64,000 nt of DNA from HGM04593 sp045644465 (lineage in GTDB: Bacteria > Bacteroidota > Bacteroidia > Bacteroidales > Bacteroidaceae), in assembly GCA_045644465.1 (NCBI GenBank), contig JAZRGV010000006.1, positions 143,201 to 207,200 of the forward strand, in the 5' to 3' direction. The notes under the pieces were generated by a model. It worked only from the letters and a program-made list of their open reading frames with translations, was not told the origin of the DNA and searched no databases. The translations under genes and the position numbers were made by a program. Below are positions 25,652 to 33,400 of the stretch, piece by piece. Every line of letters begins with the position of its first letter. The stretch's first letter is position 1.

Positions 25652-28159
25652 TTAGTCGTTATTCATCTCTTTTATATCCACTTCCCACTCTTTCGATTCA
25701 CCAAGCAGGTGCTTGCTGAAGAAATCGGCCATCTTCCAGAAGAAGAACTCATCCTTTGTCTCAAAGCCATGGCGGTCGCCGGGCAGATAAAGCATCTCAA
25801 AGCGTTTGTTGGCGCGTATGAGTGCATCTGCCACGCGTGTTGTGTTGGCAGGGTGAACATTGTTGTCCATATCGCCTGTAACAAGTAACAGATGGCCTTT
25901 CAGGCGGCCTGCAAGCTCTTGGTTGGTGCTTATGTGGTACGAGAATGTAGTATCCATCTCCACAACACCTTCGCTGTTCTTGCGCTCCTTGACGTTCTCC
26001 TTTATACCATGGTGCTTCTCGCTCCACCAGTTGTTGTATATGCGGTTGTCGTGGTTGCCGGCACACGATACAGCGGCCTTGAAGAAGTCGTTGTATGTGA
26101 GTATGGCGGCTGTTGACATGAAACCACCGCCTGAATGGCCATGGATACCCACGTTCTTGCCATCGATGAAGCTATGGCGTGCTATCAGCTGCTGTGCTGC
26201 CGCTTTCTTGTCGGCAAGGCCATAGTCGCGCAGGTTGCCATATCCAAAGTTATGATACCACTTTGAACGGCTGGGGTGTCCACCGCGGTTACCCACTGTA
26301 ACAACAATGAATCCCATCTGTGCCAAACGGTCTATGCGGTTCATGCCACTGTACCAGCTTATCTCTACGGCTTCGGTCTGTGGCCCGGGATATACATATT
26401 CAATAAGCGGATAGCATTTGGTTGAGTCAAAGTCAAAAGGCTTGTACATCACACCGTATAGGTCGGTTATACCGTCGGCTGCCTTCACCTTGAAACGCTC
26501 TGGGAACTTATAGCCTGCAGCAAACAACTGCGACAGGTCGGCTGTGCCCAAGTGTGCTACTTTCTTGCCGTTCTTGCTATACACATGGTTCACAGGTGTT
26601 GTATCCACACGCGATGCCGAGACGATGAACGCTTCGCCGTTGTCGGCTGCCGAGTAATAGCTGATGCTCATGTCGCTCTCGTCAATCTGCTTCAGGTTTT
26701 TACCGTCGAGGCCAACGCTGAACAGGTGAACGTGATATGGGTTCTCCTCTTTGTTGTATCCGCAGGCGGTGAAATAGACCTTCTTCTCCTTCTCGTTCAC
26801 AGCCACCACATCCTCAACGTGGAATGTGCCGTCGGTGATGGCGTTCTTCAGTGTACCGTCGGCATTGTAAAGGTACAGCATGGCCCATCCTGTGCGTTCC
26901 GACCACTGTATGAACTGCTTGCCACCGTTGATGAGACGTATAGGCTTGCTTTCGATGCTGGTGTTCATCTCTTCGCGTACAATGGCTATTGCACTGTCGC
27001 TGTTCACATCTACATAGCACACCTCAATGCGTTTCATATCGCGGCTGATGCGCTCGAAGTAGAAACCTTTCTCGTCGCCCAGCCATATGCTCTTGCGGGG
27101 CAGCTCCTGACGTGTGGCATGTGTGGCGGGCTTGCCGAACATCTCAATGCGCTGATGCTTGAACTGAGCCACATCAATCATCTTGCTTGTCTTGTTCTCG
27201 AAGTCGAACAGCTCCATTGTCATTGTCGGTGTCTCCTCGCCGGGCATCTGGTAGCGGTAACTCTCCAGTGTGGGGCGTGGTGTGCTTAGTGAGTTGATGA
27301 CCCACATCTTTGCAAGTATGGAGTCGGCACGGTGTGTAACCACAAAGTGACGCGAGTCGGGGCTCCATAGGCAACGTGGGTAGTAACGCTTGGTGCTGTC
27401 GGGCTTCTCGTCGAGCGAGTGGTACGCATAGCATCTGTTCACTGTACCGCCGTTGGTGAGGCGGTGCTCGGTGATGGTGGTGTCTTTGTCCCACAGACGC
27501 AGTTTCTCCAGGTCCTCGCGAGTCATATACCAAAGGTCATAGTTCTTCTCGTAGATGGCATATTTGCCATCGGGCGACACGTTGGCCCATCCCGGGTAGC
27601 TGGGGTAGAGGTCTTCTATCTCATCCTTGGTGCGCTCAGTAAGCTCGCCCTTGCGTATGTCATACTCAAAGTAGAATGTCTTGGCCTCTTTCTTGCCTTT
27701 ATTGGCAGCAATCTTTGCGCTGTCGTTACGTTCGTGACGTGGCAGAATCTTATCGGTCTCTTTCTTCGAAGCGATGTCGAAACGCACATATCGCTCCTCG
27801 CGTATAATCCTGTTGATAGCTATTGGCAGATGTTGTGCATCGTATGGGTCGCCAGTACGTAATGTTACCTCTTTGGCAAGCCATTCCATATCCCATAATT
27901 TGCGCTTTGTGCCTTTTACGGCATCAACCAAGTAGAAGTTACGCTCGTTGGTGTCGCTCCATGCATATATGAATTCTCTGCCGTTGGCAAGCCATACGGG
28001 ACGTACTTCGGTCTGTTTCACCATACGCGAGATTTTCTTTGGCGAGAAACGCTCGGCAAGCTCATAGTTGGGGCGTACTTTGTTGTCGTTGTCTTGTGCT
28101 GTTATTGCAGTAGAGGCAAACAGCAAAGGCATTGTCATTAGTAACAGTAGTTTTTTCAT
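25652..28159 (-). CDS. Secreted S9 family dipeptidyl peptidase IV-like enzyme
   Basis: This 835-residue protein has a signal peptide (MKKLLLLMTMPLLFASTAITAQ). An N-terminal beta-propeller covers about 50-560. The alpha/beta-hydrolase domain carries the catalytic triad: Ser in GIHGHSGGGFMS (about 675), Asp in TGDMDNNVHP (about 762) and His in PGDRHGFETK (about 797). The family removes N-terminal dipeptides, typically X-Pro, from peptides in the periplasm or at the surface. With the neighbouring SusCD system, tryptophanase and serine ammonia-lyase it fits peptide feeding. Its specificity within S9 is not fixed. Transcription probably starts within the 89-bp gap after the upstream gene. Confidence 0.92.
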   Translation of the reverse strand: MKKLLLLMTMPLLFASTAITAQDNDNKVRPNYELAERFSPKKISRMVKQTEVRPVWLANGREFIYAWSDTNERNFYLVDAVKGTKRKLWDMEWLAKEVTLRTGDPYDAQHLPIAINRIIREERYVRFDIASKKETDKILPRHERNDSAKIAANKGKKEAKTFYFEYDIRKGELTERTKDEIEDLYPSYPGWANVSPDGKYAIYEKNYDLWYMTREDLEKLRLWDKDTTITEHRLTNGGTVNRCYAYHSLDEKPDSTKRYYPRCLWSPDSRHFVVTHRADSILAKMWVINSLSTPRPTLESYRYQMPGEETPTMTMELFDFENKTSKMIDVAQFKHQRIEMFGKPATHATRQELPRKSIWLGDEKGFYFERISRDMKRIEVCYVDVNSDSAIAIVREEMNTSIESKPIRLINGGKQFIQWSERTGWAMLYLYNADGTLKNAITDGTFHVEDVVAVNEKEKKVYFTACGYNKEENPYHVHLFSVGLDGKNLKQIDESDMSISYYSAADNGEAFIVSASRVDTTPVNHVYSKNGKKVAHLGTADLSQLFAAGYKFPERFKVKAADGITDLYGVMYKPFDFDSTKCYPLIEYVYPGPQTEAVEISWYSGMNRIDRLAQMGFIVVTVGNRGGHPSRSKWYHNFGYGNLRDYGLADKKAAAQQLIARHSFIDGKNVGIHGHSGGGFMSTAAILTYNDFFKAAVSCAGNHDNRIYNNWWSEKHHGIKENVKERKNSEGVVEMDTTFSYHISTNQELAGRLKGHLLLVTGDMDNNVHPANTTRVADALIRANKRFEMLYLPGDRHGFETKDEFFFWKMADFFSKHLLGESKEWEVDIKEMNND

Positions 28160-28217
28160 TTATTGTGTTATTTGGTTTTGCGGTTCGCGATTAACTGTTA
28201 GCGCAACCGATATTCAA

Positions 28218-28248
28218 CGAAGTTAAACTTTTAACTCTAAACTCTAAA
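28218..28248 (-). promoter_or_regulatory. Candidate promoter of the S9 peptidase gene
   Basis: The reverse strand has TTTA (28248-28245), a 19-base spacer and TAACTTCG (28225-28218), a near-consensus match. It lies in the short gap after the serine ammonia-lyase stop. Confidence 0.4.
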
Positions 28249-29499
28249 CTAATCCTTCTTATGTATATGCAATGTGTCAAGGATTTTCCTGAAGCCACGG
28301 CGTTTGTTGATGTCAATCTTGGCTATACCACCTGTCGATGTCTCTTTGTACAGGCTCGGCAGGTCGTGTCCTGTCTCCTTCATCACCTCAACAATGCGGT
28401 CGTAGTCAATCTTGTGCTCGCCGTCCGACAGCGCCGAGTAGGTGCATGCGTCAAGGGCACGCGACGCAGCAATGGCGTTGCGCTCAATACAAGGCACCTG
28501 AACAAGGCCACACAACGGATCGCATGTCAGGCCCAGGTGATGCTCAAGGCCCATCTCGGCTGCATATTCAATTTGGTTAATTGTTCCCCCGAACAGCTGG
28601 CAAGCTGCTGCCGCCGCCATGGCACACGCAACACCAATCTCGCCCTGGCAACCCACGTCGGCACCCGAGATTGAGGCATGCTCCTTGGCTACGTTACCGA
28701 ACAGTCCTGCTGTGGCAAGCGCACGCAGTATGCGTGCGTCAGAGCAGTTATGCGAGGTGTGCAGGTGATAGAGCACCGCCGGCAACACGCCACTCGAACC
28801 ACAGGTGGGCGATGTCACAATGGTGCTTCCGCTGGCGTTTTCCTCGGATGTGGCAAGGGCATAGGCATATACCTTGGCCTTGCTGCTCACCGCCGCGCTG
28901 TACGACATCGATTTGTTCATGTATGTGTTTGCCTTGCGTTGTATGCCAAGCCCTCCGGGCAGCACACCCTCGTTCTCCAGTCCTCGCTGTATGGTGGCTT
29001 TCATCGTCTCCCACACCGTAGTAAGGAAGTCCCATATCTCCTTGCCCTCGTATTTCTCCACATACTCCCAGAAGCTGCAGCCTGTCTCGTCGCACCAGTC
29101 CATAATCTCGTGTATGGTGGTGAGAGGGTATATGTCTTCTTCGTTCTTTGTGGTATGCTCATTGGCAAGCTCTCCGCCACCAATGCTGTATATTGTCCAT
29201 TGATCAATGACCTTATCATCTTTTATGCCCTCGAACAGCATACCGTTGGGGTGGAAGGGTAGGAACGTGTCGGGTTGCCACACAAGTTCTGTCTTTGCAA
29301 TAGGCTCAAGAACTGTCAATATGGCAACGTCGGTCATGTGGCCCTCACCTGTGGCGGCAAGGCTGCCATAGAGTGTTACTCTGTAGCTGTCAACGTCGGG
29401 GCATCGCTCGGCAAATGTCTTTGCAGCGCGGTTGGGGCCCATAGTGTGGCTACTCGATGGACCAAGACCAATTCTGAATAGTGAACGCAGTGATTTCAT
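28249..29499 (-). CDS. sdaA: L-serine ammonia-lyase, iron-sulfur dependent, single chain
   Basis: This 416-residue protein carries beta and alpha domains in one chain. The start SLFRIGLGPSSSHTMGPNRA is the classic beta-domain motif. The alpha domain has TSPTCGSSGVLPAVLYHL, SISGADVGCQGEIG and CDPLCGLVQVPCIERNA, whose Cys residues ligate the 4Fe-4S cluster. It converts L-serine to pyruvate and ammonia in the cytoplasm. It faces the same way as the S9 peptidase downstream, but a promoter-like match between them suggests separate transcription. Both this gene and tryptophanase yield pyruvate plus ammonia. Confidence 0.95.
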   Translation of the reverse strand: MKSLRSLFRIGLGPSSSHTMGPNRAAKTFAERCPDVDSYRVTLYGSLAATGEGHMTDVAILTVLEPIAKTELVWQPDTFLPFHPNGMLFEGIKDDKVIDQWTIYSIGGGELANEHTTKNEEDIYPLTTIHEIMDWCDETGCSFWEYVEKYEGKEIWDFLTTVWETMKATIQRGLENEGVLPGGLGIQRKANTYMNKSMSYSAAVSSKAKVYAYALATSEENASGSTIVTSPTCGSSGVLPAVLYHLHTSHNCSDARILRALATAGLFGNVAKEHASISGADVGCQGEIGVACAMAAAAACQLFGGTINQIEYAAEMGLEHHLGLTCDPLCGLVQVPCIERNAIAASRALDACTYSALSDGEHKIDYDRIVEVMKETGHDLPSLYKETSTGGIAKIDINKRRGFRKILDTLHIHKKD

Positions 29500-29529
29500 C
29501 TTATGGTGTAGTGTTATACCTTAATTATA

Positions 29530-29568
29530 TATAATGCGAAAATAGTATTTTTTTTCGCATTATAGAAA
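29530..29568 (-). promoter_or_regulatory. Inverted repeat and candidate promoter of the serine ammonia-lyase gene
   Basis: 13-bp arms TATAATGCGAAAA and TTTTCGCATTATA (29530-29542, 29552-29564) flank a -7-like TATTTTCG on the reverse strand (29544-29537), with TTTC at 29568-29565 20 bases upstream. The palindrome over the promoter could be an operator. Confidence 0.4.
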
Positions 29569-29583
29569 TTTTACCTGATGAAC

Positions 29584-29811
29584 ATTTAGAACAAAATGTC
29601 GATAGCAACAACAGCAATAGGTCACGCGTAGTGTGGTGTTGGTCACACCACGTGGGTTGCGATTAGTTGTTGCTTTCAACGATTTAGAACAAAATGTCGA
29701 TAGCTATAGTAGGGGCCGACAGATGTGTATGCCCGAATCTATAGGCAATAGTTCACGCATTGTGCAAACTTTGTCTGCACAATGCGTGAACTATTGCTGT
29801 TGTTGCTATCG
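29584..29811. repeat. Nested direct and inverted repeat cluster
   Basis: A 23-bp direct repeat beginning ATTTAGAACAAAATGTC occurs at 29584-29606 and 29682-29704. A 21-bp segment at 29600-29620 recurs inverted at 29791-29811. A perfect 22-bp hairpin (29745-29766 with 29776-29797, core TTCACGCATTGTGCA) lies inside. Nothing here looks coding. Confidence 0.85.
29704..29743. repeat. Dispersed GGGGC...GCCC hairpin, copy 1
   Basis: The reverse strand of 29710-29735 reads GGGC, then a segment around ACACATCTGTC, then GCCCCTAC. It closely matches the sequence at 36916-36941 and is flanked by CTATAG on both sides. Confidence 0.6.
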
Positions 29812-29841
29812 AATAAATTATTGCCACGGCAATAATTTATT
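29812..29841. repeat. 14-bp palindrome
   Basis: AATAAATTATTGCC (29812-29825) and its exact complement (29828-29841) are separated by two bases. It lies just before a fragment matching the 3' end of the 58-residue gene. Confidence 0.75.
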
Positions 29842-29860
29842 TCCAGAGATTACCCCACTA
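29842..29860 (-). pseudogene. Duplicated 3'-end fragment of the small 30036-30212 gene
   Basis: The reverse strand of this short stretch reads TGG GGT AAT CTC TGG AAA TAA (WGNLWK-stop), nearly identical to the end of the small gene. A TAG lies directly before it in frame, so it is only a fragment left by duplication. Confidence 0.5.
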
Positions 29861-29862
29861 AC

Positions 29863-30007
29863 AACTTCGTTGTTGAAGTTGCTTTCGTTCGTTGTGCAAT
29901 TACAAGTAAACTTGCATTGCACTCACTTACACAAGCTTTAACTTCGTTGTTGAAGTTGCTTTCGTTCGTTGTGCAATTACAAGTAAACTTGCATTGCACT
30001 CACTTAC
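29863..30007. repeat. Two tandem identical 68-bp repeats, 77-bp period
   Basis: Bases 29863-29930 and 29940-30007 are identical over 68 bp with a 9-bp spacer. Each copy holds two hairpins: AACTTC/GAAGTT and a larger one with nested stems GTGCAAT/ATTGCAC and CAAGT/ACTTG. The reverse strand of each copy begins AAGTGAGTGCA. It follows the stop of the small gene (reverse strand). Confidence 0.9.
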
Positions 30008-30035
30008 TCGCAACTTTCGCCTTTCGGCTCGTGGG

Positions 30036-30212
30036 TTACTTTCCCCAGAGATTACCCCACTCGCCGCGGTGGCCGGCACTGAGCTGACCGCCTTCGGCTT
30101 CAGTGTCAACTCTGTTTTCATCGCTGTTATCCAACTTGAACGATGTGGCAAGCATCTGTTCTGCTTCAATCTTTACCTCTGTTGCAAGAGGTGATACATA
30201 AATTTTTTTCAT
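30036..30212 (-). CDS. 58-residue small protein of unknown function
   Basis: The reverse strand from ATG at 30212 to TAA at 30036 encodes 58 residues: it starts MKKIYVSPLATEVKIEAEQM, has an acidic middle (DNSDENRVDTEAEGG) and ends HRGEWGNLWGK. There is no signal peptide or membrane helix. The pattern MKK-x-Y-x-x-P, then V-x-I-E, then a M-L-A-x-S motif and a Trp-containing tail is one I have seen in many unannotated short Bacteroidales proteins, and I cannot name a domain or function. A plausible promoter lies at 30298-30327. A degraded copy of its 3' end is at 29842-29860. Codon use and the conserved opening support a real gene. Confidence 0.65.
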   Translation of the reverse strand: MKKIYVSPLATEVKIEAEQMLATSFKLDNSDENRVDTEAEGGQLSAGHRGEWGNLWGK

Positions 30213-30297
30213 ATCGTATTATTATTTTCTTTATTTCGTCTGTTTTATCGTGGCCGATTAACGATTTGCGTTGAACAAAATCGCATATAAATCGTTT

Positions 30298-30327
30298 TAA
30301 AGGTATTTGGTGAATTACTTCACCAAA
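30298..30327 (-). promoter_or_regulatory. Candidate promoter with operator-like palindrome for the small gene
   Basis: The reverse strand has TTTG, an 18-base spacer and TACCTTTA (30305-30298). TTTGGTGAA and TTCACCAAA (30306-30314, 30319-30327) form a 9-bp palindrome with a 4-base centre that fills the -33 box and spacer. Confidence 0.4.
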
Positions 30328-30405
30328 ACTTTCGCTTCGCGCAACTGCTTTGCGTTCGGCAGTGCTTGATTAAGCAAGTTTATCAATCACTGCTCTCACT
30401 TAATC
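30328..30405 (-). repeat. Structured repeat at the 3' end of the giant gene, related to the 68-bp repeats
   Basis: On the reverse strand this reads AAGTGAGAGCAGTGATTGAT, then AAACTTGCTT, ATCAA, CACTGCC and AACGCAAAGC. Stems GCAGTG/CACTGC and TTGAT/ATCAA replace the GTGCAAT/ATTGCAC and CAAGT/ACTTG stems of the copies at 29863-30007, while GAG, AACTTG and AACG are kept. The AAGTGA at its start supplies the stop codon of the 1742-residue gene. Confidence 0.55.
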
Positions 30406-33400
30406 AGCACTTTCTTACCGTTTATAATATAAATTCCTGCACCTGAGATGCCCTGGAGCTTGCGGCCTGTGAGGTCGTAGATTTCCACGTTCTCGTTAAT
30501 GCTTTCTACCTCCTCAATCTCGGTTGTAACACCTCCATCGAAGCGGAAACGGAAGCCTGCACTCATCTGTGCTGCAGGATATAGTACACTCTTTAGCAAA
30601 TATGCCTTGTGGCTGTTGTTCTTGAACTTGCCTTCCTGGTTCAATGTAGCAAGGTAAAGACCAACACCATTGTTACCATTGGCAAGAACATATGCATCGC
30701 CTGTAACATATGTAGCAGCAACAGAACCATTGAACATATTATCTTCTATAGGGTCAATGTCATCTGTGATAGTAAAGTTGTATGTATTGGATTCTGCAGG
30801 CTCACCATTTGCTCCGGTCAGCATAACACCTGTGTTGGCTGGGATTATGCCACTTTCAATCTTTGTCATTGAAGCAAATTCTCCTATGATGTTTGTAAGA
30901 TAGTAAGCCTCGATTTCGCTTGGTATTGTAACCGCTACAGGAGCGTAGAATGATGCGTAACCGGCTGCTGTAATGTTTACAGGAAGCTCGGTAACCTCTT
31001 CTAACCGCCATGTGTAACCGGAGTATGTTCCATTTGTTGGCTTATCTTTACCGCTGTCGGTTGTCTCATTCAGACCGTGAATATATCTACCGGCTCCAGC
31101 TTCTGAATTCTTTACATAGATGATATAAGAACCTGGTTTGTTGTTGTCTTTTCCATCAATGAATTCTGCCGTAGAGGTCTCGGCAACACCTCTTAGTTTT
31201 ACATGGTTGCTACTGCTTTCTGCATGAATGTAAACTCCTCTATTATATGATAGTAGTCCGCCATTTGTATAATAGAAAATATTGCTCTGGTCTTTGCCTT
31301 CAGTCGTTAACATTCTACCTGCATCATTTGTATTTGATGATAAGTATTTTCTCTTTCCATCATTTCCATCAGTACATCTGATTCTGTAATACTTGCCATC
31401 CTGGGGCTGGTTGATTGTAAGGTTTGCAACCAATCCGTTCATTCTATCTATCTGGGCTTGTATAGCATCAATTTCTTCTGATGTTTCATAAGTACGCGCA
31501 TCATTGTATGCTGTTACAAAATCTTCATCACCCTCTTTTTGAGAGTAGTTGTTTGCACCCGGATTGATGCGCCATGCGCCTTGGTTGTTATTAGCCCATT
31601 CATCGTAGTAACCCGCATAGATATTATCGAGCAGTGTCTTTAGTTCGAGCTGTTTAACGCCGATAGTCTCGAAAGCTTCTACTAAATCCTCTATAGTTGC
31701 GAGTGTTGCAGTATCCAATTCGCCTACAATTGTTACCTTATGGACATTGGCAGCCGATGATGTATCATTCCAACCTGTTGTGCTATGCCAGTTCAATAGA
31801 CCATACGGGAAACTATTGCCATTGTTGTGGTTCAATACACCGGCACCGTTGTTTACAGAGAACATTATAGGATATTCGTTGTCGGCTGAGTTCTTTAATA
31901 TCAAATCGGCAGATGTCGGTTTCTCATTCAAAGGAATGTAACCGTTTCCTTCATTTGATGTACCCATAAATTTACGTGCACCAATGTTGTATAGGTAATG
32001 CTTGCCGCTTTCTGATGTGTACAATGCCCATTGGCAACCCGGAATGTTTTCACCTATTTCAATGGTTGTTCCGAAATTCTTGGAAGAAGAAATAGCGTAG
32101 CTTCCGTTATCACCCTGGTTTGCATCATACATCACGTAGGCGTTGCCGTTGTTGTATTTTGCAACAATGGTATAGATGGCATTGTTTGTGAAACCTTCGG
32201 GCGATGTAACATATACGCAAGAGTTTAGCAAACCTTCAATAATTGCAATCTGCTCTACGATAGCAGTGTATGTTGCAGCCGGGTTGTCATATACACCTTG
32301 TGCTGTTGTTGCCGCAGCACTGAGTCCGTCACGCTTGTCCTGTGGAAGATAGCTCTTTGCAGAGAACTCATTTGCTTTACCGATTTTTAAACGCAGTTCT
32401 TCTTTTTTTGACGCTGTTTCATAGGCTTCAATCTTGGCAAGAGCTGTTCCCGGATCAAAAGCATTGGCTTTCTCCAAACGTACGTTGTTGCCAGGGTCAT
32501 TTAAATCGTTGTAGAATGTAATTACACCATATGTGTATGATTGGCCATTGGAAATAGCAAATTGTTTTTTATTGCCATCTACATTCAACGCAATCACCCA
32601 TGGATAGTCATTATTATATCCTCCTTCCAAAAATGATATTGATTGTTCTGGAAGTTCAGTCAATTTTGTGTAAGTGTTGTTCTGAGAATCTTTTTCGCTA
32701 ATGCTTACAAATTTGTTATCACCAACACTGTAAAGATAGTAGTCACCGTTTATGTTTGATTTAACAAATGCAAAGTGCAATTTTGTGGCATCATCAGGAG
32801 TTCCTACTTTACCGGTACTGTTCAAATGTGTTTCTTCGGCAAACCAAGAACCACGATCAAATGTTGAAACCGTGTAGCAAACGTTGTTGCTCAAGTTTTC
32901 AATATTCCAAATATATTGGAGCTGTTTTTTAAGTTCGTTGAGCTTGTTGATCTGCTGAGCAAAAATGCTGTATCTCTGTTGTTCCTCATTATTATATGCG
33001 GCATCAGCTTCTTCTATTGCAGTAGTGATTGCGGTTTTCTCTTCTTCTGTCAAGAATGATGACTCTTTGAACGATGTTAGTTCTTCAATCTTTGCCAACA
33101 AGTCAGGTTTGTTGATGCGTGCTTCGTAAACATCAACCAAGTCGGTGATGTTTGCAAGTACATCGTTATCAAGTAATGCTACTTTGGTTACAACATGGCA
33201 ACTGCCGTCATCTCCTTTGTAGTATTGGCCATCAGTCCAATTGGCTACACCTGGTACTCCTGTGTGATTGAAGTGGTTTATAACACTTGTGCTGTTTGTA
33301 GCAACAATTATTGGGTAACTATTTTTTGTTCCGGCAAGAATCTTGATGTCGTTTGTAGGGCTATCTACAAATGGAATTCTGTCGCCACTTGAAGGATTTC

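Noticed and set aside
29863..30007. Tandem repeats considered as a CRISPR array
   Set aside because: Only two 68-bp copies with a 9-bp spacer, and no cas genes in the window.
29500..30395. Palindrome-rich region considered as a replication origin or parS cluster
   Set aside because: No DnaA-box array, no AT-rich unwinding block beside boxes, and no contiguous parS sequence.
29500..30395. Palindrome cluster considered as an insertion sequence
   Set aside because: No transposase frame, and no terminal repeats with target duplication at its edges.
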